Origin: an uncultured Desulfovibrio sp.
GTDB lineage: Bacteria; Desulfobacterota; Desulfovibrionia; Desulfovibrionales; Desulfovibrionaceae
Direction of reading: 5' to 3'
NCBI GenBank assembly: GCA_900553065.1
Contig: USBZ01000003.1
Coordinates: 1 to 64,000, forward strand
Length of the DNA stretch: 64,000 nucleotides
Part shown: positions 33,082 to 42,696 of the stretch, piece by piece
How positions within the stretch are numbered: position 1 is the first letter of the stretch
How the letters are laid out: the number at the start of each line of letters is the position of its first letter
Notes under the pieces: generated by a model
Databases searched by the model: none
The model's input: only the letters and a program-made list of their open reading frames with translations
What the model was told of the DNA's origin: nothing
Translations under genes and position numbers: made by a program

Positions 33082-33695
33082 AATTGCCTTTCGAGAAAGT
33101 TTTTTTCCTTCACCGGCGGAACGGAGAAGCGGCGCGGAAGAACGCGGAGAAATTTCAGGATTGGGGAAGATTTCTCCCGGTGGCGGAAGAGACGAGGCTG
33201 TTTCATTGAGGGGGAGGAGGGCAGTTCCGAAGGGGATTGGCCTCCTCCTGGGGTGAGAACGTCGCAGGTCGGGCGGGGCGGGGGAGGGACGGCATGAAGT
33301 TTCGCGCATAGGGAGGGCTGGTGGGGCTGCTTTTGGCTCTGCCCCGAAAGAGCGTTTTTTCCGGGCCTGCCGGTATCCGGCGGAGGGCGTCGCTTGTGAG
33401 GGCTATTCCCGTCTGGAGGGCCGCCAGCCATTCTTTCCTCAACCGCCGTTGTTTTCGCCGGAAAGTCTGCTCAATGCCGTCGCAGAACGCTCCGCCTGCC
33501 CTTCGTCATGCTCTTTTCATGTATGGGCCGTTTTTGCCGCCGTACGGACCTGCAGCGCAGGCAAGGGATTTCTCCGGATTCCTCTTCATAATGGCGGGAA
33601 ACGCTCGTCCGGGCCCCTCAGAAGGGCTTTTCTGAAAAACGGCCCAGCTCCTCCCCCATCCCCATTTTCCCCTCCGCACAAGATTCCGGACAACA
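33082..33695. other. Gene-free gap between convergent terminators
   Basis: About 600 bases between two terminators. Open frames here have no recognisable product and no good ribosome site. Composition is GC-rich with purine runs. I see no repeat, RNA gene or mobile-element remnant. Confidence 0.4.
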
Positions 33696-33731
33696 AAAAG
33701 CGGCGCTCTTCCCGGGAAGAACGCCGCTTTT
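33696..33731 (-). terminator. Terminator of the ABC importer operon
   Basis: AAAAGCGGCG..CTTCCC (33696-33713) and GGGAAG..CGCCGCTTTT (33714-33731) form a near-perfect 18-bp stem. It lies 20 bases after the last gene of the importer operon. Confidence 0.85.
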
Positions 33732-33750
33732 CTATGCGATGATGATCGGA

Positions 33751-34146
33751 CTATTTCGCCTTGAGCCAGAGCTCAGCCACGTTGACGTCCAGATCGTCGT
33801 CCAGATCGGCAATGCTGAACTGAATGGTACGGCTTTCGATGGTGTTGTCGTTTTCATCCAGAAGCTCGATGATCATGGTATGCCGTCTGCCCGTGGCATC
33901 GCCGGTACCGCTGTCGTCTTCCAGCAGGAAGACGGGGTCTCTGCCGTCGATGGAAACTTCCACGGCTTCCAGCGCAGGATATTCCTGACCGTCCTGTCCG
34001 GTGAAGGCGTAGTTGCCGAGGGACAGCTTGTAGGTCTTGCCCTGCGTATAGCACCATACGCCGAGGAGGATGAGAAGCACCACGAGAACGCAGTTGACGA
34101 GCACATGCTTGATGATCACATGCCGGCGGCTGGGGAACTTGTTCAT
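33751..34146 (-). CDS. DUF6672-like small membrane-anchored protein
   Basis: The 131-residue protein has one membrane helix near the N-terminus (HVLVNCVLVVLLILLGVWCYTQ) and a beta-rich exported domain of ~95 residues with many Asp and Glu residues. It resembles DUF6672, a family that I recall next to DUF3798 transporters; this is from memory. The start overlaps the stop of the upstream permease (ATGA at 34143-34146), so it is translated with the transporter. It may be an accessory subunit that stabilises the importer or tunes access of the binding protein. No metal or cofactor motif is seen. Confidence 0.65.
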   Translation of the reverse strand: MNKFPSRRHVIIKHVLVNCVLVVLLILLGVWCYTQGKTYKLSLGNYAFTGQDGQEYPALEAVEVSIDGRDPVFLLEDDSGTGDATGRRHTMIIELLDENDNTIESRTIQFSIADLDDDLDVNVAELWLKAK

Positions 34147-35255
34147 GCGGCACCTCCGGCTTCGCCGCGCAGCGCGGCGCGGGCGCGTTCCTTGTCGGCA
34201 TGACGGCGCCAGGCGTGCAGCACCAGAGCAAGGGAGATGATGGCGTAGCAGACGAACACGCGGAAGTATTCACCAATCTGGGCGTCGCCGACCAGATACT
34301 TGCCGGCCATGGGAGAAACCACGAACATGAGGTGGAAGAGCAGAACGCCCGTGAACACGTTGAGAATGGAGGCACGGGCCACGGTGGCGCCGCCGACCAG
34401 CAGGGAGGCGATGGCGAACACGCCGGCCTGTTCATGGCTGTTGTAGGTGTTGAGGGTGCCGACGTTCTGCAGGAAGATGATCTGTCCGTAGGCGGCGAGC
34501 ACGGTGGAGATGACGATGGAGATGATGCGGGTACGCATGACGGGAATGCCCGCGGCGTGGGCCACGGAAAGATCCTGTCCGGTGGCTCTCATGTCCTGAC
34601 CGAGCTTGGTGCGGCGGAACCAGATGATGAACACGCAGAACACGGCGATGAGCAGGAACGTGGCGAGCGGGATGTGAATGCCCATGATCTCGAGCTCGAT
34701 GGCGTTGTCGAGCGTGCCGCGGATGTTGTCGAGATTGGTCACGTTGCGGATGCCGTAGCCGCGGGAAAGCACGAGTTCGGGATTGACGATGGGCACGAGG
34801 CTTCCGAATCCGTAGAGCACGGCGAGCTGATAGACGCCGTTCATGAAGAAGCCGAGGATGTAGGAGGTGACCATTTCACGACCGCGGGCCTTGTTCAGCA
34901 CCACGCCGCACATCCATCCGAAGAGAATGGCGAGGGGGGTGGCGATGAGCGCGGCAAGGGTCATGCCGTAAAGACCGGCCACGTTCCAGTCGCTGATGAA
35001 GATGAGACCGATCTGACCGGCCATGGCGCCGAGCACCATGCCGAAGTTGAGTCCCATGCCGGCCATGATGGGGATGAGCAGCGAAAGAACGAGGAAGGAG
35101 TTTCTGGCGAGTCTGGTCAGCATTTCCTGAATCAGATACTCGGCCGTGAACTGGGAATAGTAGATGCCGATGGCGCTCACTACCAGAAAGACGATGGGCA
35201 CGGCATTGCGCATGCAGAAGAGTTTGACGGCATTGCCGCCGGACGTGGTTTTCAT
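34143..35255 (-). CDS. ABC importer permease 2 (sugar/nucleoside type)
   Basis: The 370-residue membrane protein has about nine to ten helices and belongs to the RbsC/BMP-type permease family (BPD_transp_2), with MGLNFGMVLGAMAGQIGL and the loop RATGQDLSVAHAAGIPV that couples to the ATPase. It overlaps the first permease gene and the DUF6672-like gene by four bases each, so the four downstream genes of this operon are tightly coupled. The two different permeases would form a heterodimeric channel. Confidence 0.9.
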   Translation of the reverse strand: MKTTSGGNAVKLFCMRNAVPIVFLVVSAIGIYYSQFTAEYLIQEMLTRLARNSFLVLSLLIPIMAGMGLNFGMVLGAMAGQIGLIFISDWNVAGLYGMTLAALIATPLAILFGWMCGVVLNKARGREMVTSYILGFFMNGVYQLAVLYGFGSLVPIVNPELVLSRGYGIRNVTNLDNIRGTLDNAIELEIMGIHIPLATFLLIAVFCVFIIWFRRTKLGQDMRATGQDLSVAHAAGIPVMRTRIISIVISTVLAAYGQIIFLQNVGTLNTYNSHEQAGVFAIASLLVGGATVARASILNVFTGVLLFHLMFVVSPMAGKYLVGDAQIGEYFRVFVCYAIISLALVLHAWRRHADKERARAALRGEAGGAA

Positions 35256-36295
35256 GATCTCACCTTTGTCACACGGGTCAGGGCGTAGAGGATCATGCCG
35301 TTGGACACGATGATGCGGATAACTTCGGACATATCGGTCTGCAGCATGCTGTTGATGACCGAGGGCGTCATGGTCAGGATGCCCTGGAAGAGGAACGTGC
35401 CTACGATGACGTTGATGATGGAGGCCTTTTTCACCGAGGCACCGCCGATGAGCAGGGCGGCGACGGCGGGGAAGGCCATCATGAACGGTCCCATGTACAG
35501 CTGGATGAAGCCGAAGCTCTGTTCATAGACGATGATGCCGAGGGCACCGAGCCAGGTGGAAAGAATGACCGACAGGGTGCGCATGCGGTTGATGTTCACG
35601 CCGCTCGCCCGGGCATATTCAGGATTGGAACCCACGGTGGTCATGGCGGTGCCGGTGCGGGTGCGCATGAAGATCCACATGAGACCGCACAGCAGCAGGA
35701 AGAAGAGGAACATGCCCGTGGGGAAGTAGAAGGTGTCGCCGAGGGTGAAGGCGCCGATGTCGCTGATGGCCTTCTGCCAGAATTCTTCCACGGAAACCGT
35801 GGTTCTGAGGCCCACGCCGGCGTAGCCCCAGACCATGTTGGAGCTGCTATAGGGCAGCACGAGCCACATGATGCACATGAAGGCCACGGAGGAGAAGCCC
35901 ACATAGGTGGCGATCATCATTTCCTCGCCCTTGACCTTGTTGAGCAGAAGTCCGTAGCCCCAGCCGAGAATGACGGCGATGGGCGTGGCGATGAGCATGG
36001 CGGTGAACACGCCGGGAATGCCTTTGGCTTCGAGTTCGACGCTGGTGACGGCGCCGAGAAGACCGGCGATGATGCCGAGCGGCAGACCGAAGTTCAGGCC
36101 GCAGCCGGACTGCACCATGGGCACCATGGCGAGCACGAGCACGCCGTTCATGCCGAAGCGCACGAGGGTGTCACTGAAGGCCGCGTCCACAGGCACGCCC
36201 ACGAAGGGGGCCACGATGAACAGGACCAGCAGAAAGACCGCGATGAGTATGCGGGGCCATCCTGCTTCTTCTATGAATTTTTTTATGCGGTTCAT
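35252..36295 (-). CDS. ABC importer permease 1 (sugar/nucleoside type)
   Basis: The 347-residue permease has about nine helices and the same family features, with CGLNFGLPLGIIAGLLG near the middle and the coupling loop VGSNPEYARASGVNINR. It overlaps the ATPase gene by four bases and permease 2 by four. Both permeases carry a conserved GLNFG segment, suggesting an old duplication. The complex should sit in the cytoplasmic membrane. Confidence 0.9.
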   Translation of the reverse strand: MNRIKKFIEEAGWPRILIAVFLLVLFIVAPFVGVPVDAAFSDTLVRFGMNGVLVLAMVPMVQSGCGLNFGLPLGIIAGLLGAVTSVELEAKGIPGVFTAMLIATPIAVILGWGYGLLLNKVKGEEMMIATYVGFSSVAFMCIMWLVLPYSSSNMVWGYAGVGLRTTVSVEEFWQKAISDIGAFTLGDTFYFPTGMFLFFLLLCGLMWIFMRTRTGTAMTTVGSNPEYARASGVNINRMRTLSVILSTWLGALGIIVYEQSFGFIQLYMGPFMMAFPAVAALLIGGASVKKASIINVIVGTFLFQGILTMTPSVINSMLQTDMSEVIRIIVSNGMILYALTRVTKVRS

Positions 36296-37929
36296 GCGAT
36301 TGCCGCCTCCGTTCCGTTGGTATTGTCAGTCGCGGCCCTTTCGGCTTCGGCGGAACCGGCGCCCATGAGCAGGTAGCCGAAGGCCTCGGAAGGCGTGCTT
36401 GCGGGCAGAATGCCGGCCACGGCGCCCTTGTCGATGATGGCGATGCGGTCACAGACGGAGCGAAGTTCCTCAAGTTCGGAGGAAATGACCACGACGGTCA
36501 TGCCGTGTTCGCGGTTGTACCGCTTGAGGGTATCGAGCACGACCTTCTTGGCGCCCACGTCGATGCCTCGGGTCGGTTCGGCCACGAAGAGCAGCTTGGG
36601 TCTGGTTTCAAAGGCCTTGGCAAGGCAGACTTTCTGCTGATTGCCGCCGGAAAGCTCCTGAACGAGCTGCTTTTCGCTCGTGCACTTGATTTCCAGATCG
36701 TGAATGTATTTGCGGGCGCATTCGGCGATGGCCTGTTCGTCGCGGATTTTCAGGGGGCCGAAGTTGCGCAGGAAGCGTCCCTGCATCTGCAGGGAGGTGA
36801 AGATGATGTTCCAGGCGATGGACTCTTCCAGAAGCAGGCCCACGCCGCGGCGGTCTTCGGAAACGGCGGAAATGCCGAGAGAGAGGGGCGAGGTGGGGTT
36901 GTTGAGTTCCACGTTCTTGCCGTGGAAGGTCACCTTTCCTCCCGAGGGATGCAGACCCATGATGCCGTTGGCGATGCCGAGCTTGCCCTGACCGGCCATG
37001 CCGCCGATGCCGAGAATTTCGCCTTCATACACGGTGAGGTTGACGTTGCGCACCGTTTCACCGGGCATGTCCACCCACAGATGTTCGATCTGCATGGCCA
37101 CTTCTTCGGAGGATCCGCGCTTTTCTTCGGAACCTTCGGGGCGGTCGATCTTGCGGCCGACCATGGCGCTCGCGATCTGGCGTACGCTGGTTTCCGCAGG
37201 CGTGGTCTGAAGAACGACTTCGCCGTCGCGCAGGATGACGATGTCGTCGCAGACGCTCATGACTTCCTGCAGACGATGGGAAATGAAAATGATGGAAATG
37301 CCCTGTGCGGCCAGACGGCGCATGGAATCGAGCAGAATGTCGGCCTCGCTTTCGGTGAGCACGGCGGTGGGTTCGTCGAGCACGAGAAGGCGGGTTCCCT
37401 TCTTGTCGATTTCGCGGGCGATTTCGGTGAACTGCTTGTAGCCGACGGGCAGTTCGGAAATGGGAGTGGAGCTGTCGAGTTCGATGTTGAGGCGGGAAAT
37501 GGCCTCATCGGCTCTCTGCGACATGGACTGTCTGTCCAGGGTGGTCAGACGGTCGCCGAAGGCTTCCACAAGAGGGTTGTACACCAGGGTTTCGCGGTTG
37601 AGCACGATGTTTTCCGCGACGGTGAAGCCGGGTATGAGGGAAAATTCCTGATGCACCATGCCTATGCCCGCCTTGAGGGCGTCCATAGGACTGCGGAATT
37701 TGACTTCCTTACCGTCGATCAGGATTTTTCCTTCATATCCGCCGGTTTCCTGGATGACGCGCATGCCGAAGAGAATGTTCATGAGGGTGGATTTGCCCGC
37801 CCCGTTCTCGCCGACAAGGCCGAGTATGCGGCCTTTGCCCAGCGTGAAATTGACATTCTTCAGCACCCGGTTGGAGAAGTATGCCTTGCCGACACCTTCT
37901 ACGCGAAGCAATGGATCTTCTGCGCCCAT
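36292..37929 (-). CDS. ABC importer ATPase with two nucleotide-binding domains (RbsA-like)
   Basis: The 545-residue protein has two fused ABC domains. The first has Walker A GENGAGKST, a divergent signature LPVGYKQ and Walker B LLVLDEPTAVL. The second has a degenerate Walker A (GGMAGQGKLG) and an intact signature LSGGNQQKV with Walker B LLFVAEPTRGIDVG. This asymmetry is normal for RbsA/MglA-type importers. ATG 37929 has AAGAGG upstream. The binding-protein gene lies 445 bases upstream, separated by a strong hairpin. Confidence 0.93.
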   Translation of the reverse strand: MGAEDPLLRVEGVGKAYFSNRVLKNVNFTLGKGRILGLVGENGAGKSTLMNILFGMRVIQETGGYEGKILIDGKEVKFRSPMDALKAGIGMVHQEFSLIPGFTVAENIVLNRETLVYNPLVEAFGDRLTTLDRQSMSQRADEAISRLNIELDSSTPISELPVGYKQFTEIAREIDKKGTRLLVLDEPTAVLTESEADILLDSMRRLAAQGISIIFISHRLQEVMSVCDDIVILRDGEVVLQTTPAETSVRQIASAMVGRKIDRPEGSEEKRGSSEEVAMQIEHLWVDMPGETVRNVNLTVYEGEILGIGGMAGQGKLGIANGIMGLHPSGGKVTFHGKNVELNNPTSPLSLGISAVSEDRRGVGLLLEESIAWNIIFTSLQMQGRFLRNFGPLKIRDEQAIAECARKYIHDLEIKCTSEKQLVQELSGGNQQKVCLAKAFETRPKLLFVAEPTRGIDVGAKKVVLDTLKRYNREHGMTVVVISSELEELRSVCDRIAIIDKGAVAGILPASTPSEAFGYLLMGAGSAEAERAATDNTNGTEAAIA

Positions 37930-38338
37930 GTGACCTCTTCATTTTGGAGCGTTGTATGTTGAAAGGATCCGTCAGCACCGGATACGGCATCAGACACGGG
38001 AACGATGCGTTCCGGGAGCTGTCCGTGCCGCGGGCCTGAGGCCGCGCAGCCCTTGAGATTTTCCGTCTGTGCGGAAAATGGCAGCGGCAGCAAGTGCCTG
38101 AGCTGCGGAATCTCGTCTCCGCGGGAAGTCAGGGGAAGATAAGGCGAAAATGCGGAGAGAGGAGGAAGGGCGTTTTCCGGAAAGAAAACGGAAAAGACAG
38201 CATAGCACAAAAAAGTCGAAACGGCAAAAGCCGTTTTCATGGTAGGACGGCAGTGGGGAATGATGCCGTAACCCGTTGTGATCTCAGTTTATTTGTTTTG
38301 TTGGGGAGTGAAAGCGCGTTGCCGGGGCCTCTGTACGG
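37930..38338. other. Intra-operon gap between binding-protein and ATPase genes
   Basis: Between the hairpin at 38339-38365 and the ATPase start I see no supported gene. The stretch may be an untranslated spacer that lowers expression of the membrane components relative to the binding protein. Confidence 0.4.
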
Positions 38339-38365
38339 CAGAGGGAAGGCCGGGCCTTCCCTCTG
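38339..38365 (-). other. Strong intercistronic hairpin after the binding-protein gene
   Basis: A perfect palindrome with 13-bp arms (CAGAGGGAAGGCC and GGCCTTCCCTCTG) and a one-base centre lies 10 bases after the stop of the DUF3798 gene. No T-run follows, so it likely protects the 3' end of the binding-protein mRNA or partly stops transcription. Confidence 0.6.
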
Positions 38366-38374
38366 TCAGATACG

Positions 38375-39589
38375 TTACTTGATGCTCTTGTACTTGTCGG
38401 GTACGGGCACTTCGGTCATGTGCATGTAGCCCTTGCCGAAGATGTACAGGTCTTCAAAGACCAGCACATGGTTCTTCTTTTCCTTGCCGGTGGCCACGTC
38501 GACATAGTAGCCGCCGCTCCAGGTGGAGCCGGGGGTCGCGGCGTTGTAGGCGGCAAAGAGGTCTTCCTTCTTGAAGTGACGGCGGAAGCTGCGGCCGCCG
38601 GTCACGCCTTCCTTGGCGTACTGGATGGCGAGTTCGCCGAGGCCGAGGGAGTTGGTGAAACCGTAGGAGTAGGTCCAGGTGCCCATGCGGCCGGCCGCGC
38701 CCTTGGCAACGACGGTGTCTTCCACGCGCTTCAGAATGGCCGGGAAGTCACCGGACACGTCGGCAAGGTCGATGCCCAGAGCGCCGGGATAGCCCATGAG
38801 GGGAGAAGGCAGGTCGGCTTCGATGAAGAAACCGCCCTTGTCTTCGGTGAGGCGCTTGAGCAGAGGTTCGGTGTGGGCGTCGTTGGTGCAGAAGAAGGCG
38901 GTGTTGGGGCCGAGCTTGTCGAGCCACTGGGGAACCTGTTCGAGGATGTACTGCTGGGCGCCGGCGACGCCGACGTCGGAGGTGGGATCGGGAGCGCTCA
39001 TGAAGTGGAAGTTCACGCCGAGATCCTTGCAGGCCGCTTCCATGATGTTGCGGCGGCGGGAGAGCAGTTCATAGCTCATGTGGCGGGGGAAGGAAATATG
39101 CACGAAGTCGGTCACACCGAGCTTCTTGGCGGCGGCGATGATGAGGTAGCCGCGGGAGATGTTGTCGGCGTTGATGGCGAGGTCGGCGGCGCTTTCAATG
39201 ACGTTCGGGTCTTCATGCGCTTCGCCCACGAGCAGCATGATGTCGGGGCGCTTTTCGCGGATGCGCTGGAAGGCGGCGGTGGTGCCGGGAATGCCCTGGT
39301 TCACGATGACGGCCTTCATGTCGGGATCGTCCGCGAAGGAGACGATCTGGGAAATGGTGGTTTCCATTTCGGTCATGAAGTTGTCGGGGTAGGTGATATG
39401 CTTGATCATGCCGCCGTTGGCGACGTCACCATACTTTTTGATCAGCGCTTCGGCGCCGCGCAGATCGTCTTCGGACTGCGACACGGTGCCGGTGCAGATG
39501 CCGATATGGATTTTGGCAGGCTCCGCGGCGGAAGCCTGGGTGGCAAAGGCCATCATGCCCAGACACATGGCTGCAAGAAAACGTTTCAC
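38375..39589 (-). CDS. DUF3798 substrate-binding protein of an ABC importer
   Basis: The 404-residue protein starts with a signal peptide (MKRFLAAMCLGMM to ATQASA) and resembles DUF3798, a family of periplasmic binding proteins related to sugar and nucleoside binders. Seen segments are IHIGICTGTVSQSEDD, HITYPDNF, FVHISFPRHMSYELLSRR and NTAFFCTNDAHTEPLL. A GTG start at 39589 is favoured because AGGAGGG lies eight bases upstream. A strong promoter with an overlapping palindrome lies at 39652-39679. It is the first gene of the importer operon. The ligand is unknown. Confidence 0.85.
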   Translation of the reverse strand: MKRFLAAMCLGMMAFATQASAAEPAKIHIGICTGTVSQSEDDLRGAEALIKKYGDVANGGMIKHITYPDNFMTEMETTISQIVSFADDPDMKAVIVNQGIPGTTAAFQRIREKRPDIMLLVGEAHEDPNVIESAADLAINADNISRGYLIIAAAKKLGVTDFVHISFPRHMSYELLSRRRNIMEAACKDLGVNFHFMSAPDPTSDVGVAGAQQYILEQVPQWLDKLGPNTAFFCTNDAHTEPLLKRLTEDKGGFFIEADLPSPLMGYPGALGIDLADVSGDFPAILKRVEDTVVAKGAAGRMGTWTYSYGFTNSLGLGELAIQYAKEGVTGGRSFRRHFKKEDLFAAYNAATPGSTWSGGYYVDVATGKEKKNHVLVFEDLYIFGKGYMHMTEVPVPDKYKSIK

Positions 39590-39651
39590 CTTTCTTTCCC
39601 TCCTTAGGAATGTGAGAAACGGCTCGGCCCCTAGGGCCCTGTTCGCGTTAT

Positions 39652-39679
39652 GTTATACCGACAATATGATAATTGTCAA
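39652..39679 (-). promoter_or_regulatory. Sigma-70 promoter of the ABC importer with overlapping operator palindrome
   Basis: On the minus strand TTGACA (39679-39674) is separated by 16 bases from TATAAC (39657-39652). An 18-bp perfect interrupted palindrome, GACAAT-N6-ATTGTC (39660-39677), covers the -35 element and the spacer, an ideal place for a repressor. Confidence 0.75.
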
Positions 39680-39751
39680 AAGTGAAAAAACGAAAAGGCA
39701 ACATATCGAAAAAAATGCTGCCGAAGCCTGCCGGGAGGAGGGAATGCAGAT

Positions 39752-39785
39752 AAAAAAGGGCCGCCCGAAGGCGGCCCGGCCTATT
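39752..39785. terminator. Bidirectional terminator between ilvA and the importer promoter
   Basis: GGGCCGCC-CGAA-GGCGGCCC (39758-39777) has A6 on one side and ATTTTT on the other. On the minus strand it ends ilvA transcription ~190 bases after the stop and before the importer promoter. Confidence 0.75.
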
Positions 39786-39964
39786 TTTAAAGAAAGAGGA
39801 AGTAAAATTGCGTCGACTGTAGTCTGTCGACAGAATTGTATTGCAGTTGTCAGACACTGCCTTGCAGTCCCTGCTTTTCAGAGGCATTTCTCAGAATTCC
39901 TGCGGCGGGGCGGACGGATTTCACGCCCCTGTTCGGCTCCGCCGCAGGGAAAAGGAAAGCCGTG

Positions 39965-41506
39965 TCAGCTGAGCGGCGCGAGGAACTTTCTGCTGGCTTC
40001 GTTGTCGGTTTCGTCCCACCAGGTGAAGCCGAGCTTGTCCAGATTGGCGTAGAACTCGTCGCACTGTTCGGGAGCCACTTCAAAGCCGCAGGCCACGCGG
40101 CCGTATTCCGCGCCGTGGTTGCGGTAGTGGAACATGGTCACGTTGAAGTTCGTGCCCAGCGTTTCGAGGAAGTGCAGCAGCGCGCCGGTGCGTTCCGGGA
40201 ACTGGAAGCTCAGAATGTGTTCGTTCTTCACGGCGGCGGGAGCCTTGCCGCCGATCATGTAGCGCACATGGCTCTTGGCGAAGGTGTTGCGCGTCATGTT
40301 GGTCACGTTGTAGCCGGCTTCGCGCAGACCTTCGATGATGCGTTCCAGCTCGTCCATGCCGTCGGTGAGGCGCAGCGAGGTGAAGATCTCCGCCTGCGAG
40401 GAGTCGGAGTAGCGGTAGTTGAATTCCGTCACCATGCGGTTGCCGAGCTTGCGGCACAGGTCAAGGAAGGCGCCCTTCTTTTCGGGAATGGTCACGGAGA
40501 TGATGCCTTCACGCTGTTCGCCCACTTCGCAGCGTTCGGACACGAAGCGCAGAGTGTGGAAGTTCATGTTCGCGCCGGAAAGAATGGCGGCCATGCGCGC
40601 GCCGGAGATGTCGTGCTCGGCGGCGTACTTCTTGAGACCGGCGAGCGAGAGCGCGCCGGAGGGTTCGGCTATGGCACGGGTGTCGTCGAAGATGTCCTTG
40701 AGGGCGGCGCAGATTTCGTCGTTGGAACAGGTGATGATGTCGTCGAGGTTTTCACGCAGCACGCGGTAGGTTTCGTCGCCTATGCGCTTCACGGCCACGC
40801 CGTCGGCGAACAGGGACACGCGGTCGAGGGTGACCGGGCATCCCGCCTCCCAGGCGGCCTTGAGGCAGGCGGAGCCCTTGGCTTCCACGCCGATGACCTT
40901 CACCTGGGGCAGAATCTGCTTGATGTACACGGCGATACCCGCGGCAAGTCCGCCGCCGCCGACCTGCACGAAGACATGGGTGAGACGGCTGTCCTGTTCG
41001 AGCAGTTCGCGCGCGATGGTGCCCTGACCGGCGATGACGTCGGAGTCGTCATAGGGAGGAATGAGGGTCAGTCCCTGTTCTTCGGACAGACGCATGGATT
41101 CGGCATAGGCCTCGTCGAAGCTGTTGCCGAAGAGCACCACGTTGCCGCCGAAGCGGCGCACGGCGTCGACCTTGATGTCGGGCGTGGTCTTCGGCATGAC
41201 GATGGTGGCCTTCACGCCGAGTCTTGCGCCGGAAAGGGCGCAGCCCTGCGCATGGTTGCCTGCGGAAGCGGCAATGACGCCGCGTTTCTTCGCCTCTTCG
41301 GGAAGCTTCGCAATCTTGTTGTAGGCGCCGCGCAGCTTGAAGGAGTGCACGGGCTGCAGATCTTCGCGCTTGAGGCTGATGCGGCAGCCCACGCGTTCGG
41401 AGAGCTTTTCCATATATTCGAGCGGGGTCACGCGGGCCACGTCGTACACGGGGGAAAGAAGGATCTTGCGCAGGTATTCTGCCGGGGACGGATGTTCGGT
41501 GGGCAT
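39965..41506 (-). CDS. ilvA: Threonine ammonia-lyase, biosynthetic (IlvA)
   Basis: IlvA deaminates threonine to 2-oxobutyrate, the first step of isoleucine synthesis. The 513-residue protein has the PLP lysine in [19 protein letters not shown], the PLP phosphate loop GGGGLAAG, and two C-terminal ACT-like regulatory domains (about 330-410 and 425-500) that bind isoleucine or valine. The length equals the long biosynthetic form. ATG 41506 follows AGGAGA. The PP-loop gene lies 54 bases upstream on the same strand, so the two may be co-transcribed. A terminator lies at 39752-39785. Confidence 0.97.
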   Translation of the reverse strand: MPTEHPSPAEYLRKILLSPVYDVARVTPLEYMEKLSERVGCRISLKREDLQPVHSFKLRGAYNKIAKLPEEAKKRGVIAASAGNHAQGCALSGARLGVKATIVMPKTTPDIKVDAVRRFGGNVVLFGNSFDEAYAESMRLSEEQGLTLIPPYDDSDVIAGQGTIARELLEQDSRLTHVFVQVGGGGLAAGIAVYIKQILPQVKVIGVEAKGSACLKAAWEAGCPVTLDRVSLFADGVAVKRIGDETYRVLRENLDDIITCSNDEICAALKDIFDDTRAIAEPSGALSLAGLKKYAAEHDISGARMAAILSGANMNFHTLRFVSERCEVGEQREGIISVTIPEKKGAFLDLCRKLGNRMVTEFNYRYSDSSQAEIFTSLRLTDGMDELERIIEGLREAGYNVTNMTRNTFAKSHVRYMIGGKAPAAVKNEHILSFQFPERTGALLHFLETLGTNFNVTMFHYRNHGAEYGRVACGFEVAPEQCDEFYANLDKLGFTWWDETDNEASRKFLAPLS

Positions 41507-41560
41507 CGGGACGTTTCTCCTGAGCGCGCCCAGCGGCGCGCCGTTTTCTCCGGGGCTTTC

Positions 41561-42622
41561 TCAGTCGCGGCTTTGTTTTTCGGGTTTGCGCAGGGCGTGA
41601 AGCTCGTCGCGCGCGCTTTCCCAGGTAGGTTCATGAAACACGGTTTCCCGGCTGGGCGTCACTTCCACAAGCGTGGCCTGACCGTTCTCGGTCACGCGCA
41701 CGCTGATGCGCTGACCTTCCTCGGCGGCCCGGCAGGCTCTGGGGGAGTAGGAGGCCACGAGCGAAGCGGCCTCGCGCACGGTGTCGGCGTCCCAGGGGCG
41801 GGAGCTGCGGCCCAGCGCGATGGGGCCGGGGAAGCCCGCCACCTTGAAGTGCAGATCGCCTTCGCGCAGCAGTCCGGCATAGGCTTCGTTGTCGAACTTG
41901 TGGCGGCCGATGGTCAGCCAGCGGTCTTCGTGCCAGAACTGCCGGCCCACGTCCGCAAGCTGGAAGTCGTTCAGATCGGGCGAGGCAAGGCGGGAGAGCA
42001 CGGGCCAGAAGCGGCGGGTGTTTTCCTTTTCCGTGAGCTTGCAGCCGCCGCCGGGCGTGGGAATTTCGGTAATGTGGAACTGTTCGGCAAGCGCCAGCTG
42101 CTCCTTGCGGCCGCGGCCGTTCATGGCGAGCAGGCGGGAGCGGTCGATGAGACCGGATTCCTCGGCGGCCGTGGGATCAAGAAGTTTGGCGCAGAGCGGG
42201 CGTACGAGAATGTCGCGCACTTCGGCGTCGCGGCGGATGACGTTGAGCGTGTCGCGCCGCTGCGACATGGGCCGCTGTCCCAGCACTTCGCCGGACACGA
42301 GGAATTTCGCGCCGTAGATCTCCATCTGTTCCCGGGCGAGATTCATCATGAGAATCTTGCAGTCCACGCAGGGATTCATGGCGCTGCCGAATCCGTAGGT
42401 CGGGCCGCGCTTCAGCAGATCCACGAACGCCTCGCCGGCGTCCACGGCGGTGATGTCGAGTCCGTAGACCTCCTGCCAGTGGTCCACGCGATCGGGGTGG
42501 CCGAAAAAGGGAGAGTAAAAGTGCAGGCACTTGATGGTCCTGCCCTGTTCCATGAGCAGCCGTGCGGCGAGGATGCTGTCCAGTCCGCCGGAAAAAAGAG
42601 CTATGCCGTCGTAGTTTTTCAT
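41561..42622 (-). CDS. PP-loop ATP pyrophosphatase, MnmA-like tRNA thiolation candidate
   Basis: The 353-residue protein has the PP-loop SGGLDS (residues 11-16) of adenylating enzymes. A Cys pair lies at C85/C88 (NPCVDCKI), with [11 protein letters not shown] after it as in ThiI/MnmA-type enzymes, and [10 protein letters not shown] at about residue 200. The C-terminal ~130 residues resemble an RNA-binding NFACT/DUF814-like module. This domain mix is found in delta- and epsilon-proteobacterial proteins often annotated as tRNA thiouridylases; the exact target is not clear from the sequence. It lies 54 bases upstream of ilvA on the same strand and diverges from recA. Confidence 0.75.
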   Translation of the reverse strand: MKNYDGIALFSGGLDSILAARLLMEQGRTIKCLHFYSPFFGHPDRVDHWQEVYGLDITAVDAGEAFVDLLKRGPTYGFGSAMNPCVDCKILMMNLAREQMEIYGAKFLVSGEVLGQRPMSQRRDTLNVIRRDAEVRDILVRPLCAKLLDPTAAEESGLIDRSRLLAMNGRGRKEQLALAEQFHITEIPTPGGGCKLTEKENTRRFWPVLSRLASPDLNDFQLADVGRQFWHEDRWLTIGRHKFDNEAYAGLLREGDLHFKVAGFPGPIALGRSSRPWDADTVREAASLVASYSPRACRAAEEGQRISVRVTENGQATLVEVTPSRETVFHEPTWESARDELHALRKPEKQSRD

Positions 42623-42667
42623 GGCTCTTTAGATAGATGGTATGCGGGCCGCTGGCAAGTGTTTCTC

Positions 42668-42696
42668 TTGCCCCCCGGGCGGCCTTTTGCTAATGT
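42668..42696 (+). promoter_or_regulatory. Probable recA promoter
   Basis: TTGCCC (42668-42673) and TAATGT (42691-42696) are 17 bases apart. A perfect 8-bp hairpin (CGGCGTTT/AAACGCCG, about 42708-42733) follows in the leader. I did not find an obvious LexA box. Confidence 0.45.

Noticed and set aside
33082..33695. Small genes in the gap after ftsY
   Set aside because: Open frames lack ribosome sites and recognisable products and overlap each other on both strands.
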